Made by a program: the position numbers and the translations under genes. The notes under the pieces were generated by a model that worked only from the letters and a program-made list of their open reading frames with translations, did not search any database and was not told the DNA's origin. Shown in pieces: positions 16,223-24,406 of a DNA stretch of 64,000 nt; positions within the stretch are counted from its first letter, which is position 1, and the number at the start of each line of letters is the position of its first letter. This DNA comes from JBGSPQ01 sp964346765 (GTDB taxonomy: Bacteria; Patescibacteriota; Gracilibacteria; UBA1369), in the NCBI GenBank assembly GCA_964346765.1, contig CAYFWB010000006.1:1-64000 (forward strand), in the 5' to 3' direction.

Positions 16223-16487
16223 TCAGATCAAAATATTGAATTGCTGTTTTAACAAATCACGATTGTTCCGAAAAGAGAGATTGAATGTCCTTTAAAAAAC
16301 GTTGTGTTTGTATGATGCGGGAAATTAAGTTAGGCATATATTATGAATGATTTATTTTTTGTCAAATGATATAATTGTTTATAGTACGTTCAGTGTAATC
16401 GTTTACTGAAAAGTTGATCAGTTGTGCCATAAATTTTAATTGCTGATAGTGACTTTATACCGCTCTTGATCATAATCGACAAAAAAT

Positions 16488-17579
16488 ATGCATGAAACAA
16501 AGGAAAAGCTGGATAACATCCGCAACGAAGTTGACGTGGCTTTGGGAAAAATCGACCTGCGGGGTTTGAAGTTAAAAATCAAGAAGTTGAATGATTTGAG
16601 TCAACAGTCTGATTTTTGGGATGATCGGGAACGGGCGCAGAGTGTTTCGAAAGAGCTGGCTGATCTGCAAAAAGAGGTGAATGAATGGGAGAAAATGGCA
16701 TCGGACTGTAAAGAGTTGACCGAACTTTTTCCTTCGATTGATATTGAGAGTGATCCGGAGGGGGGCGAGGAGTTTAAAAAAATGGTGGCTGATCTGGAAA
16801 CGGATTGGCGGAAGCTTGAGGTAAGGACTTTTCTGGGGGGTAAATATGATAAATACGGGGTGATTATGTCGATTCATGCGGGGACGGGCGGAAAAGACGC
16901 TATGGATTGGGCGGGGATTTTGCTTCGAATGTATATGCGATGGTGTGAAAAAAGGGGCTATGATTTTGAAATTTTTGATAAAAGTGATGGAGAGGAGGTG
17001 GGCGTTAAGTCGGCCACAATGCATATTAAAGGTTTGTATGCTTATGGCTATTTAAAGGGGGAAAGGGGGGTGCATCGTTTGGTGAGGCTTTCGCCTTTTA
17101 ATACAAAGCATACACGGGAGACTTCTTTCGCTTTTGTTGATGTGTTGCCGGATCTGCCCGATGAAGAGGTGCCGGAAATTCAGAAGGATGATTTGAAAAC
17201 GGATACTTTCAGGGCTTCCGGGGCCGGCGGGCAGAATGTTAATAAAGTGTCTTCGGCTGTGCGAATTACTCACGTGCCGACAGGGCTTGTTGTGGCTTGC
17301 CAAAGTGAGCGGAGTCAACATCAGAATAAAGAGCGGGCGATGAAAATTTTGCAGGCGAAGCTTGTGGATATGGTTGAACAACAGAAGGTTTCGGAGATTA
17401 ACGAACTGCGGGGCGAGCGGGTGGAAATGTCGTGGGGAAATCAAATTCGATCGTATGTGATGCAGCCTTATACGATGGTTAAAGATCACAGGAACGGGTA
17501 TGAGGAGCATAATGTGGACGCGGTTTTTGATGGGGATATTGATGGATTTTTGGAGTCCCACCTTAAAGGTAACCTTTAA
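16488..17579 (+). CDS. prfB: Peptide chain release factor 2
   Basis: 363 aa; recognises UAA and UGA and triggers peptide release on the ribosome. Tripeptide anticodon SPF at 202-204 (RLSPFNTKHTRETSFA) and catalytic GGQ at 247-249 (RASGAGGQNVNK) are intact. There is no programmed +1 frameshift: the frame runs straight from ATG without the CTTTGA site. RF2 with SPF means UGA is a stop here. The C-terminus ESHLKGNL is read from a REP element. A small gap separates it from def. Confidence 0.95.
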   Translation: MHETKEKLDNIRNEVDVALGKIDLRGLKLKIKKLNDLSQQSDFWDDRERAQSVSKELADLQKEVNEWEKMASDCKELTELFPSIDIESDPEGGEEFKKMVADLETDWRKLEVRTFLGGKYDKYGVIMSIHAGTGGKDAMDWAGILLRMYMRWCEKRGYDFEIFDKSDGEEVGVKSATMHIKGLYAYGYLKGERGVHRLVRLSPFNTKHTRETSFAFVDVLPDLPDEEVPEIQKDDLKTDTFRASGAGGQNVNKVSSAVRITHVPTGLVVACQSERSQHQNKERAMKILQAKLVDMVEQQKVSEINELRGERVEMSWGNQIRSYVMQPYTMVKDHRNGYEEHNVDAVFDGDIDGFLESHLKGNL

Positions 17580-17583
17580 GGTG
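17559..17583. repeat. REP family 1, copy 6, at the prfB 3' end
   Basis: Exact palindrome. In the prfB frame it reads H-L-K-G-N-L-stop. Confidence 0.92.
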
Positions 17584-17645
17584 GGGTTGAGTGTTTTGAA
17601 CATTTGTTGTATATTGGGCTATCCTTAGACATTAAGTTTAAAAAA

Positions 17646-18146
17646 ATGGCAAAATTAAAAATTGAGGAAGGGGCTGATAATCCGACTCTGCGCGAGGTGT
17701 CTGAAAAAATCTTGTTATCCGGTAAAAAAGATTTTAAGAAATTTAAGAAATTATTTGAGGACATGCGGGAGACGATGGATGATTCGAAGGGCGTTGGATT
17801 GGCTGCTCCGCAGGTTGGAATTAATGTTCGCGCTATTGTTTGCCTTTTTAATCAGGGCAGTTCTAATGAACTTTATGTGGATATGATTAATCCGGTAATT
17901 ATTTCCCGATCTGATGAAATGGAAGTGGGTGAAGAGGGGTGCTTGAGTCTGCCGGGGAAATTTGCAAAAGTGGCGCGGCATGCCAGCGTTACCGTTAAAT
18001 ATATTGATATGAAAGGTGGAGAGAACACGCTTCAATTAAAGGGTCTGAACTCTGTGATTGTGCAACATGAAATCGATCATCTTGATGGAAAGTTGTTTAT
18101 AGACAGGGTTGAAGAACAGGCTATTAAAGGTCAACATATTTTGTAG
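17646..18146 (+). CDS. def: Peptide deformylase
   Basis: Fe/Zn hydrolase removing the formyl group from nascent Met, 166 aa. All three family motifs are intact: GVGLAAPQVG (49-58), EEGCLSLPG (96-104, metal Cys) and QHEIDHLDG (140-148, metal His pair and catalytic Glu). The ATG at 17646 is preferred over a TTG at 17604. There is no clear ribosome site, but TATATT about 35 bp upstream could be a -10 box. It follows prfB on the same strand. Confidence 0.94.
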   Translation: MAKLKIEEGADNPTLREVSEKILLSGKKDFKKFKKLFEDMRETMDDSKGVGLAAPQVGINVRAIVCLFNQGSSNELYVDMINPVIISRSDEMEVGEEGCLSLPGKFAKVARHASVTVKYIDMKGGENTLQLKGLNSVIVQHEIDHLDGKLFIDRVEEQAIKGQHIL

Positions 18147-18180
18147 AAATTTTGTTTAAATGTGCATAAACCCACCAACT

Positions 18181-18205
18181 CACCTTAAAGGTTACCTTTA
18201 AGGTG
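18181..18205. repeat. REP family 1, copy 7 (inverted orientation)
   Basis: Central base order TTA instead of TAA, so this copy is inverted relative to the others. Flanking ACCAACT / AGTTGGT extends the inverted repeat. It lies between def and the next promoter, not at a stop codon. Confidence 0.9.
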
Positions 18206-18219
18206 AGTTGGTGGGTGAG

Positions 18220-18248
18220 TTGGTGGTGGTGGGGGGTTGTGTTATAAT
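18220..18248 (+). promoter_or_regulatory. Promoter of the MFS-HEAT gene
   Basis: TTGGTG (18220-18225), a 17-bp spacer and TATAAT (18243-18248), just downstream of a REP element. Confidence 0.55.
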
Positions 18249-18277
18249 AGAGAGATTATTATGTAAACAGCCGGGAT

Positions 18278-20515
18278 TTGAAGCTCGATATTATAAAAAA
18301 AATTCTACTAAATTCGACCGCTTTTATTTTGTATGCCATGGTGATGGCAAATTATATTCACGCGGCGAGTTTGTTTTTGACCGACCTGGGTCCGGAAGTT
18401 TTGCCTTATGCTCTTGTTTCTTCAGCTCTTTTTATCCTTCTTTTTTCGCTGTTCAGTTCAGTAGTCGCGGCTCGTTTCGCGGCGCATCAAATATTTTTCG
18501 GCGTTCTGTTTTTTATTTTAATAAATTTTTTGATTCTTATATTTGTTACACGGGGCACAACAGTACATGTTTTCTATTTCATGGTTTTGTCGGGCATTTT
18601 AATTAACATTGAAGAAATTGTGCTGACCAATTTCGCGAATTCTATGCTCACCCCACTACAGGCGAAAAGTTTTTTGCCCAAAATGTTCGGTTATATGAGC
18701 ATAGGCGCGATTGTGGGAGCTCTGTTCGCGCTTCCTTACCAAAAACTTCATGAATCTGCGGGTATCGGTTATATTCCCATGATTGTTCTTTTAATCCTTT
18801 TATTACTTATCGCAATAACGTCGCGTACTTTTAAAAGAGATATTTATTCCAATTTTTCTCCTCAGAGTCTCAAAACTGTAAAGAAAGATTTTGGTAGCAG
18901 TCTCAAAATAATTTTTGATGAAACTAATCTATATAAGCTGGTCGGAATCATAGTAATTCTGGCGGCGGGTATTCACGTAATGATGGAATTTAAACTAAAA
19001 ACAGTTCTGGCTCAAAACTATGGACATGTAACTTTAACTGAAATTTTGGGATTGATAGCGATGATCAGCAGAGCAATTGTCTGGTTTGTGAGCGCCATAC
19101 TGGCAAAGAAATTATTGTTCAGATTCGGTGTATCCAATATGCTCTTGATGTACCCGGTTACATTAGTAGGCATTCTGGCTTTGGCATCGATATTTCAGCT
19201 AAATCTGATCGCGGTTGTTATCGCCTATTTTGTTTACAATATTTTTCATTTGGTTTTTTTCGGTATTGGCACGACTCAAATGCTTTCGATCGTTCCGAAA
19301 AAAAATCAGCAATCAGTGTTTTATCTGATCAAGGGGCTTTTGCTTGCCGCGTCGACGGTTGTATTTTCATTAGTGTTGCTGATTTATTCATACGACATTT
19401 CTCTTGAGGCAACCATAAACACAGGCATGGCGATGGCGGTTTGCGCGATACTATTTTTTGTTATTTTGAAAGCGAAGGCACAGTATGAAAATCGTCTTAA
19501 AGAAAACTTATATAAGGATGATGAATACTTGAAATTGAAATCGATTGATCTGCTTGCCGAAAAAGTTTCGATGGATCGTGGCGAAAAAGATCTGAGGCGA
19601 CTTTTAAATATTCCCTCGATTTCAAGAGATGTTAGAGCAAGGGTGATGAACAGTATAGGCATTATCGGTAACTATCAGACGATTGTCGATTTGACGCAGG
19701 TTATGCTGAATCACGATAATCCAAAAGTTAAACTTGAAGCGATTCACGCAATAAACAATATTATCAAAAAACAGGATGATTTTAATAATTATCCGGTTTC
19801 CAAACATTATTTGTTAACCGCCTATGAAAGAATTCTTTTGAGTGATCAACCGCAGTATGTGAAAATGGAGGTGATTAGCGGTCTGAAGTATTTTGACCTT
19901 GAGGACGTGATTGAATACCTTGAGGATCATCTGATGTCGGATAATCCAAGCATTCAGGCGAACAGTATTAAAACATTGGCTTCTTTTGGGGATAGAGGGA
20001 TTATTCCTTTTATTGAGCCTTATTTGGGTGCGAGGAATTTGAGCGTGAGGGCGGCCGCGATTGTGAGTCTGTGGAAATACGATGAAATGCAAATTACTTT
20101 GAAAACGAAACTTGCGCATTTGATCCAACTGAAAAGCGATTCGGCAATTAGGAATTCGCTGTTTATTATTGGGGCAATTAAAGCCAAATGGGAAAAAGAT
20201 TATGTGATCCGTCAGCTGGAAAATGATAACGCGCATGTTAGGACATTTGCCACTTTGACTTTGATTAAACTTGGTGAAACTGATCGTATCAAAGACCTTG
20301 TGAACAAGATGCTGACTCTCGCGAAAGACGATAACAGAAGTGAAATTGAATTTATTTTTTCTCATTATCGGTCGTTCAGTGAGAGTGTTAAAAAGGCAAT
20401 AATTAGTAAAATTCAACAGATGAAAGAGAATGAAGCACAATATTTTTACAATGCATTTAAGGATTCAAAGTATGTGTTCAGCTGGGAAGAAAGCCAGTTG
20501 TGCCGTTCACCTTAA
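18278..20515 (+). CDS. MFS/NTT-like membrane domain fused to HEAT repeats
   Basis: 745 aa from a TTG start; no ATG would keep the first helix. Residues 1-400 hold about 11-12 membrane helices in an MFS-type layout, with a resemblance to ADP/ATP-translocase-like (NTT) carriers that also occur fused to HEAT repeats. Residues about 410-745 are soluble alpha-helical repeats (RDVRARVMNSIGIIG, NPKVKLEAIHAINNI, NPSIQANSIKTLASFGD, NLSVRAAAIVSLWKY) typical of HEAT. The cytoplasmic HEAT part may dock partners. The substrate cannot be read from sequence. The end S-P-stop comes from a REP copy. The small coiled-coil gene at 20603 follows. Confidence 0.75.
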   Translation: MKLDIIKKILLNSTAFILYAMVMANYIHAASLFLTDLGPEVLPYALVSSALFILLFSLFSSVVAARFAAHQIFFGVLFFILINFLILIFVTRGTTVHVFYFMVLSGILINIEEIVLTNFANSMLTPLQAKSFLPKMFGYMSIGAIVGALFALPYQKLHESAGIGYIPMIVLLILLLLIAITSRTFKRDIYSNFSPQSLKTVKKDFGSSLKIIFDETNLYKLVGIIVILAAGIHVMMEFKLKTVLAQNYGHVTLTEILGLIAMISRAIVWFVSAILAKKLLFRFGVSNMLLMYPVTLVGILALASIFQLNLIAVVIAYFVYNIFHLVFFGIGTTQMLSIVPKKNQQSVFYLIKGLLLAASTVVFSLVLLIYSYDISLEATINTGMAMAVCAILFFVILKAKAQYENRLKENLYKDDEYLKLKSIDLLAEKVSMDRGEKDLRRLLNIPSISRDVRARVMNSIGIIGNYQTIVDLTQVMLNHDNPKVKLEAIHAINNIIKKQDDFNNYPVSKHYLLTAYERILLSDQPQYVKMEVISGLKYFDLEDVIEYLEDHLMSDNPSIQANSIKTLASFGDRGIIPFIEPYLGARNLSVRAAAIVSLWKYDEMQITLKTKLAHLIQLKSDSAIRNSLFIIGAIKAKWEKDYVIRQLENDNAHVRTFATLTLIKLGETDRIKDLVNKMLTLAKDDNRSEIEFIFSHYRSFSESVKKAIISKIQQMKENEAQYFYNAFKDSKYVFSWEESQLCRSP

Positions 20516-20532
20516 AGGTAACCTTTAAGGTG
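20508..20532. repeat. REP family 1, copy 8, at the MFS-HEAT 3' end
   Basis: Exact palindrome; its first bases are read TCA CCT TAA (S-P-stop) in the frame of the preceding gene. Confidence 0.92.
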
Positions 20533-20535
20533 GGA

Positions 20536-20564
20536 TTGAAAAAAGTTGCTAAATGGTGTAATAT
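20536..20564 (+). promoter_or_regulatory. Promoter of the first small-protein/signature-protein cassette
   Basis: TTGAAA (20536-20541), a 17-bp spacer and TAATAT (20559-20564), starting 4 bp after a REP palindrome and 39 bp before the ATG at 20603. Confidence 0.6.
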
Positions 20565-20602
20565 GTTAAGAATTATGTTTAAAAGTTATTCAGAAAAAAT
20601 TT

Positions 20603-20887
20603 ATGGATAAAAAACAAGCGGAACAATTTAAAGCTTATCAGAAACTTCTGGAAACGATGGATGATTCGAAGTTGATTTCCAGTATGCCGGTTAAAGATAA
20701 AAATTTTATTAAAACTAAATATATTCATTCACCGGCGGAAGAGATCAATTTTGCGATTGATGAAATTAAAACTCAGGAATCGAATTTCATTGAAGAAAAA
20801 GAAAAAGCGGTTAATCGCCTTAATGAATCGCATAAGAAACTTGAAGAAGCGGTAAATGAAGCGGAGCAATATTTACAAAAAAAATAA
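20603..20887 (+). CDS. Small coiled-coil protein, partner of the next gene
   Basis: 94 aa, not recognised. The C-terminal half (about 50-94) is a charged coiled coil (IEEKEKAVNRLNESHKKLEEAVNEAEQYLQKK). The N-terminal half is helical (QAEQFKAYQKLLETMDDSKL). No signal or membrane helix. It ends 23 bp before the signature protein at 20911, the same order seen at 23990/24407 and 33563/33898. Small charged coiled-coil proteins next to a larger cargo recall secretion chaperones, but that is analogy only. Confidence 0.75.
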   Translation: MDKKQAEQFKAYQKLLETMDDSKLISSMPVKDKNFIKTKYIHSPAEEINFAIDEIKTQESNFIEEKEKAVNRLNESHKKLEEAVNEAEQYLQKK

Positions 20888-20910
20888 AATATCCATTTAT
20901 TCAATCAAAA

Positions 20911-22509
20911 ATGAAAAAGATAAAACTAAATAAATATTGGATCGGTCTGTTTGAAAATAGATTGGTTTATATGGGAAGTGCGGAAGCACCTATCTCTGCC
21001 GGTGATTCGGAAGATGTGAAGGGGAGACCTGAAAAAGACACTGCCGAAAGCGCAGATACAGAGTCCGCGGAGAAAAAAGAATCTGTTCAATCCGGCCCCA
21101 CTCCAACGGCTGAACAGGCAAAAAGGAATATGACCAGGACACACGCAAAAAGAGTGAGTGATAGACTTAAGACGATAGAGGATAAAGAAGCGAAAGAGAT
21201 TGCGGCGAAAATTGATGCCGCATATTCCAAATCTGTAACGGCGGAAGTTAGCCACGATAAAACCGGCATAGCGGAGGCAATGAAGGCATTAAGATCAAGA
21301 CTTTTGACCGGTGAAGCCATTTTGAATAAAAAGGGCGAGGAAAGAAGCAGTGCCGAAAAATACGCGCAACGTGAACTTGGACTGGAGGAAGACATGAAAG
21401 CCAAGAAAAAAGCCATAGATGCCAACAAAAAAGTTGTTGACGAGGCTAGAGCACTAAAGGAAAAATATGAGTACAACCTGACAGCTGCTGAAATAAAAGA
21501 AATTAGCAATAAAACTTCTACTTTCTATCAAGCCGGTGTTAATCTGTTTGATGATGGAGATTATGAAGGGGCTACCGCGGCATTTAATACTTACTTAAAA
21601 GATTTGGAAAGTAAATTGGAAAAAAAAGTTAAAGAAGTTGAAGAAGAAAAGCAGACGCCGGAAGCGATAGCACTAAAGGCAAGAAACAAGGCTGAAAAAG
21701 CTCTTCAAGATAAATCTAAGTCCGATGAAATTTGGCAAGTTCTTCTTAATGGAGATGCGCAATTTAGATCTGGTAATTATGTAAAAGCACAAGATATATA
21801 TAAATCTATTATCAGTAAACTTGATTCGTCTAGGCTAGACAGTGCTGCTGTAATGTCGAAACCTGCTTTAGGTGAAATAACCTCAATACCGGAAACTGTT
21901 AATCATTCTGACTTATTAAATGAATTAGACAAAGAATTGAATCTTATTCTATCTGGCGCTAAATTTGAAGATATGCCTTTAGATGAAATGTCCCAAACTA
22001 TAGCTTCACAAATGCAAGCGGCATTTGATCAAATTGCAGATACAACTGCGAAAAAACTCGTATTAGCAAAAAATTCTCTTAATTATTACAAAAAAATTGA
22101 TGATGATTTAATAAAAATTTCTATATCATTTTCTAGAGGAGGAAAAGTGTTCGCTAATTCAGAGATAAGTAATGATCGATCATTTAAAGATGGCAATCTT
22201 ACGCAGACTGTTGATAATGATATCCAACCGGAAAAGGCACCGAATACAATTAATAATGAATTAGCAGACATCATTAATAAGAAAATAGAAAAATTTAAGA
22301 GAGAATATTTTGTGACATCGGGTAACTTGGAAGAAAATTTGAAAAAAGCATTAAATGATTATTTGCTTGTAGAACTCACTCCGGGAGAAAGGGAAAAAGT
22401 TACCTATAATTATAATAATAATTTTGAAGACCTAACAGACATAATACAGAATTATGAATGCACTGTTGATATATATAAGGGGAAACTAGAACGTGTTACT
22501 GTTAAATAA
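20911..22509 (+). CDS. Signature-N-terminus protein A, coiled coil with TPR-like units
   Basis: 532 aa, unknown function. The N-terminus KKIKLNKYWIGLFENR continues LVYMGSAEAP, matching the signature of the proteins at 24407, 32649, 33898 and 34945. The signature is too polar for a Sec signal peptide. A Ser/Glu/Lys-rich region follows (to about 70), then coiled coil (70-250). Two TPR-like units are visible, around 207-232 (AGVNLFDDGDYEGATAAFNTYLKD) and around 271-300 (GDAQFRSGNYVKAQDIYKSI). The C-terminal 150 residues form a possible beta/alpha domain. The second half is markedly more AT-rich. Co-transcribed with the small gene at 20603. Confidence 0.75.
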   Translation: MKKIKLNKYWIGLFENRLVYMGSAEAPISAGDSEDVKGRPEKDTAESADTESAEKKESVQSGPTPTAEQAKRNMTRTHAKRVSDRLKTIEDKEAKEIAAKIDAAYSKSVTAEVSHDKTGIAEAMKALRSRLLTGEAILNKKGEERSSAEKYAQRELGLEEDMKAKKKAIDANKKVVDEARALKEKYEYNLTAAEIKEISNKTSTFYQAGVNLFDDGDYEGATAAFNTYLKDLESKLEKKVKEVEEEKQTPEAIALKARNKAEKALQDKSKSDEIWQVLLNGDAQFRSGNYVKAQDIYKSIISKLDSSRLDSAAVMSKPALGEITSIPETVNHSDLLNELDKELNLILSGAKFEDMPLDEMSQTIASQMQAAFDQIADTTAKKLVLAKNSLNYYKKIDDDLIKISISFSRGGKVFANSEISNDRSFKDGNLTQTVDNDIQPEKAPNTINNELADIINKKIEKFKREYFVTSGNLEENLKKALNDYLLVELTPGEREKVTYNYNNNFEDLTDIIQNYECTVDIYKGKLERVTVK

Positions 22510-22649
22510 TAGTTAATAAATAATCAGTTTAATTATTGACTATTGTAACTATACAATAACATATTTGACATTTTTATATTTATATGCTTCACTATACTTT
22601 CTTTATAGTTTAGAGTAGAGAATTTTAGCTCTTTATTTTTTTTTATAGA

Positions 22650-23927
22650 ATGCGAAAAATTGATCAATCATTAAGATTTTTGGCTGATAATAAGGATATG
22701 TCTGCCTTTCTGGGAGCGGCTGTAATAGCTGGTGGAGCGCTTTGTTGCTCAAACAATTTTGAGAATGATCAGATTACGGAAGATGCCGTGAGTATGATTC
22801 AGCATGCCGTGAATAAGGTTGAGCCGAATGATGATAATGCGGATGGACACAAATCTGAAAATCCAAATCAGCGGGATATGACTGTAAGTGTTAGTGAAAA
22901 CGAAGATGTAGAAAGAGCTCAAATTAATAATTCGAAAGCCCCATTTGAAAATGAAGCTATTGGGCAAAAAAAGACGGATGGCAATAATAACAAGGAAAGC
23001 GCGTTTCGGTTTTCAACTTTCAAAGTTCCTGCTGATGGTGTTTTGATAGAGCTCAATGAGACTGGTGATGATAAAGAATCTGTAATTTATATCCTTGATT
23101 ATCATACAAATAGTAGGGTTGTTAGCGATTATCAGCGTGCCGTGCAAACGGAGATTTTTGAAATTGTGAAGGACTTGGTGAAAAAGTATAAGTCTGTGCC
23201 GGTAGCGATGGAGACTTGGCATATTGGCGATACAGCTTCAAATTATAGTCGGAGATCGACCGATAGTTTGAATATTGGACGCTTATTAAGCACTTCTACG
23301 TTGGATAAGCGAATGGCGCTGGTGCCTTCTTTGATGCGCGATACTAAAATTGCTGGACCAGTTATTGTCGGTACTTTTCGGGACTCGGTTGATCCGATTG
23401 GGACTGTGAGCGAGAAAGAGCAGCGCAGAGCGAATGAACTGGTAAGGATGGATAGAAAATTAACAAGAGCTACATCGGACCGCAATTTTTGTAAAGGGAC
23501 GGACGGCAAGACCTATAGTATTTATGACTCAAAAGATGCCTTTCGGGATGGAGGTTCCAGTGTTACAGATCACTGTTATTGTGCAGTTCATGAGTTTGAG
23601 CAGGAATTTGTAAACAGATTTTCCGCGCGTCTTGAAAATGAACCCAAGAAAGAAGTGCGATTGGCGCTTGGACATGAGGGTAATTATTCGGTTGTTATCG
23701 CGGGATATAAACATTGGCAGTCCGCGCGAGAGGAACTGGTTAGGAAGGGCACCAACTATGCCGCTATTGCTCCGCGTACATTATCACCCGGGCTGGATGA
23801 AAAGCTTAATGAGAATTATGTGAAAGTGTATTTTCCGGACAGCGATGAGGGTAGGTGTGACGCTTTGCGGCGTGAAAACTCACAACTTTTGAATACCACC
23901 CTCTCCCACCTTAAAGGTAACCTTTAA
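22650..23927 (+). CDS. Membrane-anchored protein, unknown, possible TraB/ChaN-like fold
   Basis: 425 aa. A hydrophobic segment near the N-terminus (about 17-34, MSAFLGAAVIAGGALCC) could anchor it. Residues 35-125 are polar and probably disordered. A globular domain begins near 130 (VPADGVLIELNE, ESVIYILDYHTNSR, VPVAMETWHIGD). The pattern of a hydrophobic strand ending in DYHTN, then a helix, then VAMETWHIGD faintly recalls TraB/ChaN-type (Tiki superfamily) hydrolases, with weak support. A Cys pair (DHCYCAVHE) may bind metal. The end SHLKGNL-stop is read from a REP copy. An unassigned gap of about 140 bp precedes it. Confidence 0.65.
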   Translation: MRKIDQSLRFLADNKDMSAFLGAAVIAGGALCCSNNFENDQITEDAVSMIQHAVNKVEPNDDNADGHKSENPNQRDMTVSVSENEDVERAQINNSKAPFENEAIGQKKTDGNNNKESAFRFSTFKVPADGVLIELNETGDDKESVIYILDYHTNSRVVSDYQRAVQTEIFEIVKDLVKKYKSVPVAMETWHIGDTASNYSRRSTDSLNIGRLLSTSTLDKRMALVPSLMRDTKIAGPVIVGTFRDSVDPIGTVSEKEQRRANELVRMDRKLTRATSDRNFCKGTDGKTYSIYDSKDAFRDGGSSVTDHCYCAVHEFEQEFVNRFSARLENEPKKEVRLALGHEGNYSVVIAGYKHWQSAREELVRKGTNYAAIAPRTLSPGLDEKLNENYVKVYFPDSDEGRCDALRRENSQLLNTTLSHLKGNL

Positions 23928-23931
23928 GGTG
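23907..23931. repeat. REP family 1, copy 9, 3' end of the gene at 22650
   Basis: Exact palindrome read H-L-K-G-N-L-stop. It is the last family 1 copy in the window; none was seen from 24 to 64 kb. Confidence 0.92.
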
Positions 23932-23934
23932 GTT

Positions 23935-23962
23935 TTGTTTTAGCGGGGATTTGTGTTATAAT
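23935..23962 (+). promoter_or_regulatory. Promoter of the second cassette
   Basis: TTGTTT (23935-23940), a 16-bp spacer and TATAAT (23957-23962), starting 4 bp after a REP copy, as at 20536. Confidence 0.6.
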
Positions 23963-23989
23963 ATGTAGATATTTTATAACACATTTAGT

Positions 23990-24397
23990 ATGGCTTTTGA
24001 CTTGAAAACTACCGGTGTATCCGGCAAAAAATCAGCGCCGGAGATTACAGCGGAAACTCCTTATAGCAGGGAAAATTTTAAGTGGCTTTTTGATCATTCA
24101 TCCGCAAAGAATGTTCTTGGTAAGGAGACTGTGAGTAGTTTAATTGAAGCGCTTAAACAAGGTAATGATGAGTTGATGAAAAAGTATTATGAAAGAATGA
24201 GGGATATGTTTTTGAAAGAGCGTGATACCGACCTGAAGCAGGCTTTAAGGGAAGAAAAAATTATGGCTGATTTTGAAACGTCTACGGCTGAAGCAGGTAA
24301 AAAGGTGAAAGCCAAAAAGGAAGAGTACAAGCATAATGTTGAAGAAATGGATGCCAAGTATGCGGATTCGATTTTGGATAATTTAAATAACAATTAA
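23990..24397 (+). CDS. Small helical/coiled-coil protein, partner of the next gene
   Basis: 135 aa, not recognised. A polar start (AFDLKTTGVSGKKSAPEITAE) leads into a helical middle (SRENFKWLFDHSS, SSLIEALKQGNDELMKKYYERMRDMF) and a charged coiled coil to the end. No signal or membrane helix. It ends 9 bp before the signature protein at 24407, so the two are surely co-transcribed. Sequence similarity to the other small partners is slight; the shared traits are size, charge and position. Confidence 0.75.
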   Translation: MAFDLKTTGVSGKKSAPEITAETPYSRENFKWLFDHSSAKNVLGKETVSSLIEALKQGNDELMKKYYERMRDMFLKERDTDLKQALREEKIMADFETSTAEAGKKVKAKKEEYKHNVEEMDAKYADSILDNLNNN

Positions 24398-24406
24398 TAA
24401 AACAAA

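Noticed and set aside
16488..16570. Programmed frameshift in prfB
   Set aside because: No in-frame stop or CTTTGA slip site; the frame is continuous from ATG.
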